From JAFECT01 sp035551675 (lineage in GTDB: Bacteria > Pseudomonadota > Alphaproteobacteria > Caulobacterales > Caulobacteraceae): a stretch of 64,000 nt of DNA. Within the stretch, counting starts at the first letter, position 1. Every line of letters starts with the position of its first letter. Below are positions 18,448 through 30,030 of the stretch, piece by piece. Below the pieces are notes generated by a model. The model was not told the DNA's origin. It did no database searches and saw only the letters and a list, made by a program, of their open reading frames with translations. Made by a program: the position numbers and the translations under genes. The stretch covers positions 15,651-79,650 of the forward strand of contig DASZMV010000082.1 in the NCBI GenBank assembly GCA_035551675.1, in the 5' to 3' direction.

Positions 18448-18624
18448 TTAGTGCGTGGCGCCGCCGATCGTGGAGCTGATCACGCCGTACATCGTGTTCA
18501 TGCTCGTCCCGAAGGACGTGATCGCGCTCAACGCCACCAGGAAGATGAGCGCGACGATCAGGCCATACTCGATGGCCGTGGCGCCGTCTTCGTCCTTGGC
18601 GAACCGTCTAAAGACCTTCGACAC
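18448..18624 (-). CDS. Flp/Fap-type pilin
   Basis: A 58-residue type IVb (Flp) pilin precursor, easy to miss because it starts with GTG (18624), preceded by GAGAGGG. The sequence runs VSKVFRRFAKDEDGATAIEY followed by GLIVALIFLVALSAITSFG: a short basic leader, a prepilin cleavage site before ATAIEYG, the conserved Glu and Tyr, and a hydrophobic helix. In Caulobacterales such pilins form tight-adherence or adhesion pili. No cpa/tad assembly genes are in the window, so it is an orphan here. It lies 9 bp behind mutT on the same strand. Confidence 0.9.
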   Translation of the reverse strand: MSKVFRRFAKDEDGATAIEYGLIVALIFLVALSAITSFGTSMNTMYGVISSTIGGATH

Positions 18625-18633
18625 GACGCCCTC

Positions 18634-19038
18634 TCACAAAAAGTCGCGCAGGAACGCGACAAGGGGTTCGTCCGCCGGGGGCATGGGATAGTCCGCGAGC
18701 CGGACCGGTTTCACCCACGCTACCGCCTGGTGCTCGCGCGGATTAACCACGCCAGACCATCGACGACAGAGCCATAGTGGCATGAACAGGTGAAACGCTT
18801 CGTAAGCGAAGCTGGTAAACGCGAAAGGCGCCAGACAGCTTTCGACCACGTCGATGTCGAGCTCCTCGTTCAGCTCGCGGATCAAGGCCTGTTCAGGAGT
18901 TTCGCCCGCTTCGAGCTTGCCGCCGGGAAACTCCCAAAGACCGGCGAGCTGTTTACCTTCGGGCCGCTGCGCGATCAGGACGCGGCCATCGACGTCAACC
19001 AAGGCGGCCGCAACCACCATGACCAGCGGCTTGCTCAC
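18634..19038 (-). CDS. mutT: 8-oxo-dGTP diphosphatase MutT-like Nudix hydrolase
   Basis: Protein of 134 residues with the complete Nudix box GX5EX7REXXEEXXX (GGKLEAGETPEQALIRELNEE) and the start VVAAALVDVDGRVLIAQRPEGK. The C-terminal EHQAVAWVKPVRLADYPMPPAD is typical of MutT. It cleans oxidised dGTP from the nucleotide pool. Its start overlaps the stop of the ABC permease by 4 bp, so it is probably the tail of the argJ/ABC gene string, with the Flp pilin just behind it. Confidence 0.93.
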   Translation of the reverse strand: MSKPLVMVVAAALVDVDGRVLIAQRPEGKQLAGLWEFPGGKLEAGETPEQALIRELNEELDIDVVESCLAPFAFTSFAYEAFHLFMPLWLCRRWSGVVNPREHQAVAWVKPVRLADYPMPPADEPLVAFLRDFL

Positions 19039-20624
19039 GCGAGCTCCAGAACCTCGACGAAGGAGCGCACCGGTTTACGAATGGCGATCAGGATCACCAC
19101 CGCGAGGAGCGCGGGGACCACCGCCCACCAGAGCTTAACCACCGCGAACCATGTCGCCGAGGCCCAGCAGAAGCTGATGAAGGTTTCCGCCAGGGCGCCC
19201 AGCAGCGAACCCGAGCGACGCCGGCGCAGGTCCTTGCGCTTGGCGGGCTTCTCGAACCACAGCGCGATCAGACAGGCCGACAGCGCGGCCGAGGCGCAAC
19301 CGATGGCGGTCACGATCCCCGCCCAGGGATGCAGATAGACCAGGCCCCCGAGCGGCCCGCCCAGGATGATGAAAACGGGCGTCATGGCGGCGGTCAATTT
19401 GGCGCGACGCAGGATGCTTTCCTTCGCCGGCGCCGAGGCGAGAAGTTCGGGCGCGTCTTCGGCCGAGACGGTGATCCAGGCCAGGGTGCCGGCGAGCTGG
19501 GTGGTGAGGAACACCAGCACCGCGCCGCTGCGCGCGATCCAGGTGTCGGGGCCGAACAGAAGGCCCGCGCCGCCGCCCATGAGCCAGGCGGTCGTGCGCA
19601 TGCTGCCGCCGCGCAGGACCAGCGCCGCGATCGGAATGAGGTAAAGCACGCGCAACAGCACCTGGGAGAGGAGCGCGGGATCGCGCAGCAGGAGGCGGAC
19701 CTCCTTGCGCACCATTGCGCCGTAGGGACCGCCCTCGAAGCCCCTGATCCCGCCCCGGGCGACCCTGCGGCCGCCGGCGCCGACGCCGGCCGCGGCCGCC
19801 GCATTCTGGGCGAAGCGGGCGCCGAGCCAACGCGTCACCAAGAGGAACAGCAACAGGCCGAAGGCGAACAATACGATGCCCGGGATCGGCTCGCACAGCA
19901 CCGCGCGCGCGGGCAGCGACAGAATCTGGGTGTTGGCGAAGGGGCCCGAGCGCGAAAAGTCGAGGGCGCTCTTCCACAGGCCCTTGATCTGTTCGGGCGG
20001 CAGAATCCAACGCAGCTGCGAGGTCAGGAACAAGGCGGCGCCGATGACCGCCGCCATCACCTGCGACAGCGTCTTGGTGCGACGCGGGCCGATCACGCGG
20101 AACAGGGTCGTCGCAATCATCAGGCCGAGCGACGTCGCGATCAAAGCCAGTCCGATGAGGACGACGTAGATCAACAGCCACTTGGGATGGCCCATCGCCA
20201 CCGCCGGCCCGATCACCGGCGTCGCCAGCAACATGAAGAAGGCCGACGACATGATCGCCATGCTGGCGCAGCGCACGGTCAGCACCCGATAGGGCGGCGT
20301 GGGCGAGGACAGCAGGAGATCGAGATCGCCGCGTTCGTAGAAGGCGAGCGCCGCGGAGCTGACGGTCGACGACATCATCAGCGTCAAGAGCAACAGGAGA
20401 CCGCCGTCGAGACCGAGCGTCAGTTCGGGGCCGGGATCCTTGGGGATGAGTTTCAGCAACAGCGCAAACGGCCAGCCGAGGCCGAAGCCGATCACCGCCA
20501 GGGCTACGCCGAAGCCGATCAGGCGGCCGCGCGCGCCCTTCTGCTTGCCGCCCCAGCTGCGCCAGAACAAGCGAAGCTCGTTGCCCAGGAGTAAGAAGGT
20601 CGAAGCGCCGGAGGGGGTGCTCAT
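19035..20624 (-). CDS. ABC-type exporter membrane protein
   Basis: Large integral membrane protein of 529 residues with about twelve hydrophobic segments and no ATPase motif. It belongs with putative ABC exporters rather than importers. Between the two membrane halves is a Gly/Arg-rich loop (GVGAGGRRVARGGIRGFEGG) followed by MVRKEVRLLLRDPALLSQVL, the cytoplasmic coupling-type segment. The partner ATPase gene is 10 bp upstream and co-directional. Substrate unknown. Confidence 0.87.
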   Translation of the reverse strand: MSTPSGASTFLLLGNELRLFWRSWGGKQKGARGRLIGFGVALAVIGFGLGWPFALLLKLIPKDPGPELTLGLDGGLLLLLTLMMSSTVSSAALAFYERGDLDLLLSSPTPPYRVLTVRCASMAIMSSAFFMLLATPVIGPAVAMGHPKWLLIYVVLIGLALIATSLGLMIATTLFRVIGPRRTKTLSQVMAAVIGAALFLTSQLRWILPPEQIKGLWKSALDFSRSGPFANTQILSLPARAVLCEPIPGIVLFAFGLLLFLLVTRWLGARFAQNAAAAAGVGAGGRRVARGGIRGFEGGPYGAMVRKEVRLLLRDPALLSQVLLRVLYLIPIAALVLRGGSMRTTAWLMGGGAGLLFGPDTWIARSGAVLVFLTTQLAGTLAWITVSAEDAPELLASAPAKESILRRAKLTAAMTPVFIILGGPLGGLVYLHPWAGIVTAIGCASAALSACLIALWFEKPAKRKDLRRRRSGSLLGALAETFISFCWASATWFAVVKLWWAVVPALLAVVILIAIRKPVRSFVEVLELA

Positions 20625-20634
20625 GCGATCGGGC

Positions 20635-21390
20635 TCACGGCGTCGGTTCGGCGGTGAGCCGCAGGAATACGTCCTCCAGGGAGGACTGATCCGCCCCCGT
20701 CTGATTACGCAACTCCTCGAGCGTGCCCTGGGCGAGCAGCTTGCCCCGCGCGATGATGCCGATCCGGTCGGCGATGCGCTCGGCGACTTCGAGAATGTGG
20801 GTGGTGAGGATAACGGTCGCGCCCGCGCGCGCGCGCTCCTGCAATAGATCCTTCACCTCGCGCGCCGCGGCGGCGTCGAGACCGGTCAGCGGTTCATCGA
20901 GGATCAAGAGTTTCGGCTCATGGATCAGGGCGCCGGCAAGCGAGGTCTTCTGCTTCATGCCGCGCGAGAAACCCTCGCAGCGCTGTTGCCGCTGGTCCCA
21001 CAGATCGAGCCACTTCAGCAGGTCTTCCGTGCGCTTGCGCCCGACCTTGGGATCGACGCCCCACAGGCCCGCGACGAAGTCGAGATATTCCACCGGGGTG
21101 AGCTTGTCGTAGAGCAGAGGCTCGTCCGGCGCCCAGGCGGTGATCTGTTTCGCCGCGGAGGGGTCCTTCAGGGCGTCGATGCCGAACAGCTCGATCGTCC
21201 CGGCGTCGGGTTTCAGCAGGCCCGCGACCATGCGCAGCGTTGTGGTCTTGCCCGCGCCGTTGGGACCCAGGAGGGCGTAGAGCTCGCCCGCCCGCACATC
21301 GAGGTCGAGTTTATCGACCGCGATCTTGCCGCCGTAGGTCTTGCTAAGGCCGCGCAGCCTCAGCGCGTCCTGTTGTCCGTCCGGCGTCAT
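20635..21390 (-). CDS. ABC transporter ATP-binding protein
   Basis: ATPase subunit of 251 residues with Walker A GPNGAGKTTT, Q-loop region ITAWAPDEPLLYDKLTPVEYL, signature-like GFSRGMKQKTSLAGALIHEP, Walker B LLILDEPLTGLDAAA and H-loop TTHILEVAERIADR. This is the ABC-2/exporter (DrrA/CcmA-like) subtype, and it must pair with the downstream 529-residue permease. It begins 21 bp after the argJ stop on the same strand, so the exporter could be read from the same transcript as argJ. Confidence 0.94.
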   Translation of the reverse strand: MTPDGQQDALRLRGLSKTYGGKIAVDKLDLDVRAGELYALLGPNGAGKTTTLRMVAGLLKPDAGTIELFGIDALKDPSAAKQITAWAPDEPLLYDKLTPVEYLDFVAGLWGVDPKVGRKRTEDLLKWLDLWDQRQQRCEGFSRGMKQKTSLAGALIHEPKLLILDEPLTGLDAAAAREVKDLLQERARAGATVILTTHILEVAERIADRIGIIARGKLLAQGTLEELRNQTGADQSSLEDVFLRLTAEPTP

Positions 21391-21411
21391 GAGTTCCCCA
21401 ACTGTCAGGCG

Positions 21412-22719
21412 CTACGAACGATAGTCGCCGTTGATCTCGATGTAGCCCTTGGTGAGGTCGCAGGTCCAGACCACCGCCTCGCCGCGGCCCACACCCACGT
21501 CCACCGCGATCTCGAGTTCGTCGCGCTTCATATAGGCGCTGATCTTCTTCTCGTCGTAGCCCTTGGCGACCAGACCCGCGCGCGCGGCCCAAAGGGCGCC
21601 GTATTTCACGGAGACGCGATTTCGATCGATGGGCTCGCCCGAGCGTCCGACGGCCATGACGATGCGGCCCCAGTTGGCGTCTTCGCCGGCGATGGCGGTC
21701 TTCACCAGCGGGCTTTCCGCGATGGTCTTGGCGATGCGGCGCGCGGAGGCGGTCGACTTGGCGCCCGAAACCGAGATCTTCACGAACTTGCGCGCGCCCT
21801 CGCCGTCGCGGACGAGCTGTTGCGCGAGATCGAGCAAGACCGCGTCCAGCGCCTCGCGGAACTTGGCGAGCCTGCGGTCGCTCGCACGGTTGATCTTCGG
21901 TGCGCCCGAGGCGGCGGTCGCGAACAGCAGGCAGGTGTCGTTGGTCGAGGTGTCGCCGTCGACGGTGACCGCGTTGAACGTCGTCCCGACCGAACGCTGC
22001 AAGAGGTCGTGCAGGGCAAGCGGTGCGATATCCGCGTCGGTGACCAGAAACGCCAGCATGGTCGCCATGTCCGGCGCGATCATGCCGGACCCCTTGGCGA
22101 TGCCCGCGATGCGCACCGGATGGCCGTCGATCTCGGTAACGACGTGAACGCCCTTGGGGAAGGTGTCGGTGGTCATGATCGCGCGCGCCGCGTCTTGCCA
22201 GCCGTCGAGCGACATGTGCGATGTGAGCACGGGAAGCCGGGCGCCGATCTTCTTGTCGTCGAGCAGCACGCCGATGACCCCGGTCGAGGCCAGCACCACG
22301 TCGCGCTTCCTGCAGTCGAGACGCTCGGCGATCATTTCGGCGGTGCGCTTGCAGGCGAGATCGCCGGGCTTGCCGGTGAAGGCGTTGGCGCAGCCGGCGT
22401 TGACCACGAGCGCGCGCAGGCCGTGGCCGCCGTTCGCCTTCAGTTGTTTCTTGCACCAGTCGACCGGCGCCGAACCGACGGTGTTGGAGGTGAACACCCC
22501 CGCCGCATCCGCGCCCTTGGGGAAGTGCAACACCAAGAGGTCGGGCCGCTCGTGCTTGTAGAAACCCGCGCACCCGACCGCGAGCTCGACCCCGCCCACC
22601 GGCGGCATCGCGGGCAGGGGCACGGCCAGAGGCGAGACCGGCAGGGCCGATTTCACCGGCGCGGGCGCGGCGTCCGACTTGGCGCGGGCGCGGGGTGAGG
22701 GTTTGGGCGCTACGGTCAC
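21412..22719 (-). CDS. argJ: Bifunctional glutamate N-acetyltransferase / amino-acid acetyltransferase ArgJ
   Basis: Recycles the acetyl group between N-acetylornithine and glutamate and so drives the cyclic arginine pathway. The 435-residue precursor has the self-cleavage site with nucleophilic Thr in VVLASTGVIGV, which would yield alpha and beta chains, and the C-terminal ENDLTKGYIEIN-like segment (TCDLTKGYIEINGDYRS). The first 35 or so residues are a Pro/Ala-rich extension. Its start overlaps the parvulin lipoprotein stop by 4 bp. argH, argF and argD are elsewhere in the window. Confidence 0.97.
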   Translation of the reverse strand: MTVAPKPSPRARAKSDAAPAPVKSALPVSPLAVPLPAMPPVGGVELAVGCAGFYKHERPDLLVLHFPKGADAAGVFTSNTVGSAPVDWCKKQLKANGGHGLRALVVNAGCANAFTGKPGDLACKRTAEMIAERLDCRKRDVVLASTGVIGVLLDDKKIGARLPVLTSHMSLDGWQDAARAIMTTDTFPKGVHVVTEIDGHPVRIAGIAKGSGMIAPDMATMLAFLVTDADIAPLALHDLLQRSVGTTFNAVTVDGDTSTNDTCLLFATAASGAPKINRASDRRLAKFREALDAVLLDLAQQLVRDGEGARKFVKISVSGAKSTASARRIAKTIAESPLVKTAIAGEDANWGRIVMAVGRSGEPIDRNRVSVKYGALWAARAGLVAKGYDEKKISAYMKRDELEIAVDVGVGRGEAVVWTCDLTKGYIEINGDYRS

Positions 22720-23795
22720 TTCGACGGGCTCTTCGCAGGCGGCGTTTTGGCGGGCGGCGGGGCGGGTTTGGCGGCGGCGGCGGCCGCGGCGGCGGAGATC
22801 GAGGGCCGGGGCGCGGGTGCGGTCCGCCCGGCGGTCACCGCGCTGGAGGCGGCGGCGCCGGGCGCGGCCTCGGGCGGGCGAAGCGCGTCGGGCGGGGCGG
22901 ACGCGGGCTCGCGCGCGGCGCCGGGCGCGGCGAGGCTGTCGCCCTTGATCAGGATCTGGACCTTGGACTGGGCGCGCAGCTTGCTGAGCAGCTGGCGGAC
23001 CTGGTCGTAGGTCAAAAAGCGCAGGATCTGGGGCCGGGCCTGTTCGAGGGAGAGCGGCTGCTCCTCGCGCCGGTCCTCGACCCGCAGGATCGCCCAGCCG
23101 CCGTCGGTCTGGAACGGGCCCACCGTCTCACCGGCCTTGGCCGACTTGAGCGCGGCGGCATAGTTCTCGGGCATGACGTCGGTGGTGAAATAGCCGAGGT
23201 CGCCGCCGTTGAAGCGGGTGGTCTGGTCGATCGACCGCTCCATGGCCAGGGCCTCGAACGAGGCGCCGGTCTGCAGCAGGTTGGCGATGGCCTGGGCTTC
23301 CTGCTGGGATTTCACCAGAATCAGGCGCGCCCGGATCTCCTCCGACTGCTTGGCCAGGCGGAGCTGCTCGTTATAGAGGGCCTGGACCTTGTCCTCGTCG
23401 ATGTTGTCGTCGACGGTCTTCTCCACCAGCATATCGCCCAGGATCCGCTCCTTGGCGGCGGCCAGGCGCCGCTGAGCCAGGGGACTCTTGTCCAGCCCCC
23501 GTCGCCGGGCCTCCCGCGCCAGCAGTTTCTGGTCGACCACCTCGTCCAGCACCCGGCGAAACAGGTCCGAGGTCCGATCCAGGGGTTCGCCCTCGCCGAT
23601 AAGGCCCTGGGCCACCGCCTCGCGCTTTACATCGGACGCCCAGACGGTTTCGCCCGCGACCTTGGCCACGGCCACGTCGCCCGGCTGGGGCGCACGGCCC
23701 CCGATCACAGGGTTCTGACAGGCGGCGAGCGCGATCAGGGCCGCCGCGCCGGCCGCCAGGGCGGCGGGTCTCAAAAGGCGCATGAAGCGGAACAT
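22716..23795 (-). CDS. Parvulin-type peptidylprolyl isomerase lipoprotein (SurA/PrsA-like)
   Basis: Exported folding factor of 359 residues. A lipoprotein signal is present (basic MFRFMRLLRP, hydrophobic core, lipobox LAAC at about residue 25). A SurA-like helical region follows (VWASDVKREAVAQGLIG through the DEVVDQKLLAREARRRGL helix). The parvulin domain includes EEIRARLILVKSQQEAQAIA, FEALAMERSIDQTTRFNGGDLGYF and GWAILRVEDRRE. The last 70 residues are a low-complexity Ala/Pro tail, unusual for this family. It is the first gene of the argJ-ABC-mutT string and is divergent from secA. Confidence 0.9.
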   Translation of the reverse strand: MFRFMRLLRPAALAAGAAALIALAACQNPVIGGRAPQPGDVAVAKVAGETVWASDVKREAVAQGLIGEGEPLDRTSDLFRRVLDEVVDQKLLAREARRRGLDKSPLAQRRLAAAKERILGDMLVEKTVDDNIDEDKVQALYNEQLRLAKQSEEIRARLILVKSQQEAQAIANLLQTGASFEALAMERSIDQTTRFNGGDLGYFTTDVMPENYAAALKSAKAGETVGPFQTDGGWAILRVEDRREEQPLSLEQARPQILRFLTYDQVRQLLSKLRAQSKVQILIKGDSLAAPGAAREPASAPPDALRPPEAAPGAAASSAVTAGRTAPAPRPSISAAAAAAAAKPAPPPAKTPPAKSPSK

Positions 23796-23831
23796 CGCGA
23801 CCCGAAATCCCTTTCAGGACAACCCGTCTCG

Positions 23832-23860
23832 TTGACAGGTCCGGGGTCGGTGCTTAAGTC
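23832..23860 (+). promoter_or_regulatory. Predicted housekeeping promoter of secA
   Basis: TTGACAGG at 23832-23839 and GCTTAAGTC at 23852-23860, separated by 12 bases, fit the Caulobacter housekeeping consensus TTGACGS-N10-14-GCTANAWC. The predicted leader to the secA ATG at 24002 would be about 135 nt. A very similar sequence precedes etfB. Confidence 0.55.
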
Positions 23861-24001
23861 TCGCGCGCGCGCAAGTCGAGGGGTTTCTAAGGTCTCCGAG
23901 GCTTTCGGCCGCCGCACCGCCCGCCGGGATTTCGCCGCCGGGATTTCGCTGCGCCGCCGCCCCACCCTTCGAGCCTCCGCTCGCCGATTTCGGACTACTC
24001 G

Positions 24002-26770
<2,769 letters not shown>

Positions 26771-26853
26771 TTTCAGGGTCTTAAGTTCAACGGCCGCGCT
26801 GAACGGACCGGACGCCTGCGCGTTCAACGGCTCCTAAGTAAAGGAGAGCCGTC

Positions 26854-27072
26854 ATGGCTGAACTGCGTACCGATACCCGCAAGGGGCTGAAGAGCTCCCA
26901 ATTCGCCGAGCCGGAAAAGCGGAAGTATCCGATCGAGGACAAGGCCCACGCCCGGAACGCCAAGGCGCGCGCAAGCCAGGCCCAGAACGCGGGCCGCATG
27001 TCCAAGGCCGAGGAAAAGAAGATCGACCGTAAGGCCGACAAGGTGATCAAGGGCGGCAAGTCCAAGCACTGA
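26854..27072 (+). CDS. Small basic protein, conserved hypothetical
   Basis: Lys- and Ala-rich protein of 72 residues with a strong ribosome-binding site (AAAGGAGAG) just before the ATG. The first half (ELRTDTRKGLKSSQFAEPEK through RKYPIEDKAHARNAKARAS) resembles the opening of small DUF6582-like proteins in which FAxPEKRKxPxEDxxHxRNAxAR recurs. The second half is a short Lys-rich tail. No function is known. It follows secA by 83 bp and may have its own promoter. Confidence 0.8.
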   Translation: MAELRTDTRKGLKSSQFAEPEKRKYPIEDKAHARNAKARASQAQNAGRMSKAEEKKIDRKADKVIKGGKSKH

Positions 27073-27147
27073 GCCCGCGGGTGCGGCGCCCCTGATGGAT
27101 TCCGCCAGGCCCTTGGGGTCCGAAGCGGGACCTTGTAACAGGGCGTC

Positions 27148-28257
27148 ATGGGCGCCGACGCCGATCAGGACCTTGCCACGCGACCCGCGGCCGATACCGC
27201 CTTCGGCCGCGGTTTCCTGCGCGACACCTGGTGGTTTGCGACCCTGGGATCGGCGCTGCGTCCGGGCGACCTCAAGCGCTACGAACTCCTCGGCGAACCG
27301 GTGCTGCTCGGCCGTACGCGCAAGGGCGAGGTATTCGCGCTGCGCGACATCTGTCCCCATCGCGCCGCACCCTTGTCGGCGGGGCGTCTGGTGCCCGATC
27401 CCAAGTGCGGCGAGGCGGTGGAGTGCTGCTACCACGGCTGGCGTTTCGCCACCGACGGCGTGTGCAGCGCCGTTCCCTCCCTGGTCGAGGGTCAGGCCTT
27501 CGAGACGGAGCGGGTGCGGGTGCGCGCTTATCCGGTGCGCGAGAGCCAGGGTCTGGTCTTCGTCTGGATGGCGTCGGACGCGCGCAACCCGACGGCGCCC
27601 GATCATGAGCCGCCGCAGTTTCCCGGCGTCGTCGGCGGCAAGCCAAAGCTCGTCGACGGCATGGACTTCGAAAGCCACATCGATCATGCCATCGTCGGCC
27701 TGATGGATCCCGCGCACGGGCCGTACGTGCACCAGCAGTGGTGGTGGCGCTCGTCGAAGAGCGCGCACGAGAAGTCCAAGGCGTTCGAACCGCGCGAACA
27801 CGGCTTCGCCATGGTGCGCCATCAACCGTCGAAGAACAGCCGCGCTTACGCGGCGCTGGGCGGCGAGCCGTTGACCGAGATCACCTTCGCCCTGCCGGCG
27901 TTTCGCTGGGAGCATATTCTGGTCGGCAAGCGGCAGGTGTTGAGCCTGACCTGCCTGACGCCGGTAACCGAGGCAAAGACCCGCATCACCCAGGTGCTGT
28001 GGTCGGACCATCCGATGGTCAGCCTGATCCTGCCGTTCGTGCGCGCCGGCGCGCGCGCCTTTCTGCGCCAGGACGGCGACATGGTGAACCTGCAGAAAGA
28101 GGGCCTGAAGTACGACCCGCCGCTGCTGTGGGTCGACGACGCCGACCGTCAGGCCAAGTGGTATCAGGCGCTGAAGAAGGAGTGGGGGGCGAGCCGGCGG
28201 GAAGGCCGGGCCTTCGTCAATCCGGTGAAACCGGCGACGCTTCGCTGGAAGAGCTAG
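27148..28257 (+). CDS. Rieske non-heme iron oxygenase, VanA-like
   Basis: Oxygenase subunit of 369 residues. The N-terminal Rieske [2Fe-2S] domain has C69-P-H71 and C93-x2-H96 (ICPHRAAP, CCYHGWRF). The C-terminal mononuclear iron site follows the D-x2-H-x4-H pattern (MDPAHGPYVHQ). This order matches oxygenases of the vanillate O-demethylase type, which need a separate reductase; none is adjacent. Substrate is unknown; aromatic ethers, steroids and other ring compounds are all possible. The two TetR genes downstream point the opposite way and may be unrelated. Confidence 0.9.
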   Translation: MGADADQDLATRPAADTAFGRGFLRDTWWFATLGSALRPGDLKRYELLGEPVLLGRTRKGEVFALRDICPHRAAPLSAGRLVPDPKCGEAVECCYHGWRFATDGVCSAVPSLVEGQAFETERVRVRAYPVRESQGLVFVWMASDARNPTAPDHEPPQFPGVVGGKPKLVDGMDFESHIDHAIVGLMDPAHGPYVHQQWWWRSSKSAHEKSKAFEPREHGFAMVRHQPSKNSRAYAALGGEPLTEITFALPAFRWEHILVGKRQVLSLTCLTPVTEAKTRITQVLWSDHPMVSLILPFVRAGARAFLRQDGDMVNLQKEGLKYDPPLLWVDDADRQAKWYQALKKEWGASRREGRAFVNPVKPATLRWKS

Positions 28258-28312
28258 AATATTTGAGCGGGTTGCGCGCGGAAAACCGCTTCACACATTT
28301 CCTCGACCCGGT

Positions 28313-28966
28313 TCAGGCGCCGGCGGCGCGAATGTCGCGCGCATCGTCGGTCGCCGCATATTCGGTCCGCGTGGCGATGCCCTGGAACAGGATACTCGCC
28401 TGCTGTTCGGCGAGCGCCGACAGTTCTTCCGGCGTCAGCTTCTCGTAGTAGGCGCGGCGATAGTTGCGCGAATAGACCGACAGCAGGATGTCGATGAACG
28501 AGTCGAGGTCGACGTCGGCGCGCACCTCGCCCTGCGAGACGCCCTGGTCGAGGACGTCGCGAAACAGGCCGATCAAACGCGCGCGGCGCTTGTTGTGCTC
28601 GTCCTCGATCCGCCGCGGCCAGCCGTAGGACGCCGACAGGTGCGAGATCATCAGGTCGAGCTGGCGGCATTCGACGCCGTAGGCGATCGACATCAAGGAC
28701 GCGATGCGGTGGCAGGCGGAGCCCTTCAGATAGGGCGAGATGCGCTGCAACTCGCTGAACAGGGCTTCGAATTTTTCGAACAGGATGTAGTTGAAGATAT
28801 CCACCTTGCTTTCGAAGGTGGTGAATACCGATCCGACGGACACGGTCGCGCGCTCGGCGACCATGCGGATGGTCGTCTCTTCGTACCCGATTTCCTCGAA
28901 CAGGCTGCGAGCGGCCTCAACGACCTTCTCGCGCGTCGCCTGTTTCTGGACTTCACGAACCCCCAA
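28313..28966 (-). CDS. TetR-family transcriptional regulator (first of two)
   Basis: Ligand-responsive repressor-type protein of 217 residues starting at a TTG (28966) preceded by GGGGG. The N-terminal helix-turn-helix is clear: REKVVEAARSLFEEIGYEET, then IRMVAERATVSVGSVFTTFES. The C-terminal ligand-binding domain is not diagnostic. It converges on the Rieske oxygenase gene, 55 bp away, and lies directly downstream of a second TetR gene on the same strand with an 87-bp gap. Ligand and targets are unknown. Confidence 0.9.
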   Translation of the reverse strand: MGVREVQKQATREKVVEAARSLFEEIGYEETTIRMVAERATVSVGSVFTTFESKVDIFNYILFEKFEALFSELQRISPYLKGSACHRIASLMSIAYGVECRQLDLMISHLSASYGWPRRIEDEHNKRRARLIGLFRDVLDQGVSQGEVRADVDLDSFIDILLSVYSRNYRRAYYEKLTPEELSALAEQQASILFQGIATRTEYAATDDARDIRAAGA

Positions 28967-29053
28967 TGTATCGCCCCCTATCGGACGATCGGCCCCGGAG
29001 AAGCCCGCCGATTTCGGCGTTGACCCCTCCGGACGGCCGTTCCTCCGCCGTTC

Positions 29054-29713
29054 CTACCTGAGACCCGCCAACACCAGACCGACTTGATCGGCCAGGCGCG
29101 CCCTGAGGGTCTCAAGATTCCAACCGTCGAAAATGGCCCGACGGAAGTTGGCCAAATACGCACCCCAAAGCATCTCGGAAACCAGCCGGACGTCGAAATC
29201 CTGACGAATCTCACCCCGGCGGGCTGCGTCTCTTAGGGCGTCGCCGATGATTCCTAACAGAACTTTCAGAACGTTGCGCGCCCGGAGTTCTGCGTTCAAG
29301 GGTCGCAGCCAAGATTGAGCGAGGATCGCCTGGGCCAGCGGCAGGGTGTCCGTATAGTAGACATAGCCGCAGGACAGGATGTCGAGCAGCTTAGTCTCCA
29401 CATCCTTATGGGAACCCGACGCCGCCTCACGCATAGCGTCGGCCAGGCGCTCGAAGTCCTCCATTTCGATGGCTTCGAACAGGTCGGACTTGTCTTCGAA
29501 GTTGGCGAACACCGCGCCGGTGGACATGCCGGCGCTGCGGGCGATGTCGCGGACGGTGGCGGCCTCGTAGCCGCGTTCGTTGAAGAGATTGCGCGCGGCG
29601 GCCAGGACTTTCTGGCGGGTGCGCATCTTGGACAGGGCCCGGCGGTTGGGGGCAGGTCCTGAGGTTTCGTTCAGGTCCACCGACTCCGTCGCCCTTACGG
29701 CTGCTTGTTTCAT
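29054..29713 (-). CDS. TetR-family transcriptional regulator (second of two)
   Basis: Protein of about 219 residues, taking the ATG near 29713, which follows GGTGAGAG; an upstream GTG would add 17 residues. The helix-turn-helix reads RQKVLAAARNLFNERGYEAA followed by VRDIARSAGMSTGAVFANFED. About 25 residues of Thr/Ser/Asn-rich leader precede it. It resembles the neighbouring TetR in layout but only loosely in the ligand domain, so a recent tandem duplication is unlikely. The 265-bp region upstream is AT-richer than its surroundings and could hold an operator. Confidence 0.88.
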   Translation of the reverse strand: MKQAAVRATESVDLNETSGPAPNRRALSKMRTRQKVLAAARNLFNERGYEAATVRDIARSAGMSTGAVFANFEDKSDLFEAIEMEDFERLADAMREAASGSHKDVETKLLDILSCGYVYYTDTLPLAQAILAQSWLRPLNAELRARNVLKVLLGIIGDALRDAARRGEIRQDFDVRLVSEMLWGAYLANFRRAIFDGWNLETLRARLADQVGLVLAGLR

Positions 29714-30030
29714 TACTCTCACCCATCGGCCCGACTCGGTGTCCGGCCTTGTTACTTGCTGCACGATACCCAGGGTCGACGAGCTTGATCAACCGTCTCG
29801 GCCAACCCTGTTCCAGATCGACGATATGGGCGGAAATCTTTGAATTTAAAGGGCGTCCTAGTACTGCACAGGTAAAATGTCAGTTTCTCGACATAGCTGA
29901 AATCTGTTTTATTTCAACGTTCATCGAACTAGCTCGCCACTTTGTCGCAGGTTTTTCCTTCGCGCGACGCCAATAGGCCGCAGGCCTTTCAACCCTGGCG
30001 CGGCCTGGGCGACGAGCCTAGATTTGGCGC

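Noticed and set aside
28313..29764. Tandem duplication of TetR genes
   Set aside because: The helix-turn-helix regions are only as similar as family members in general, and the ligand-binding halves do not align by eye.
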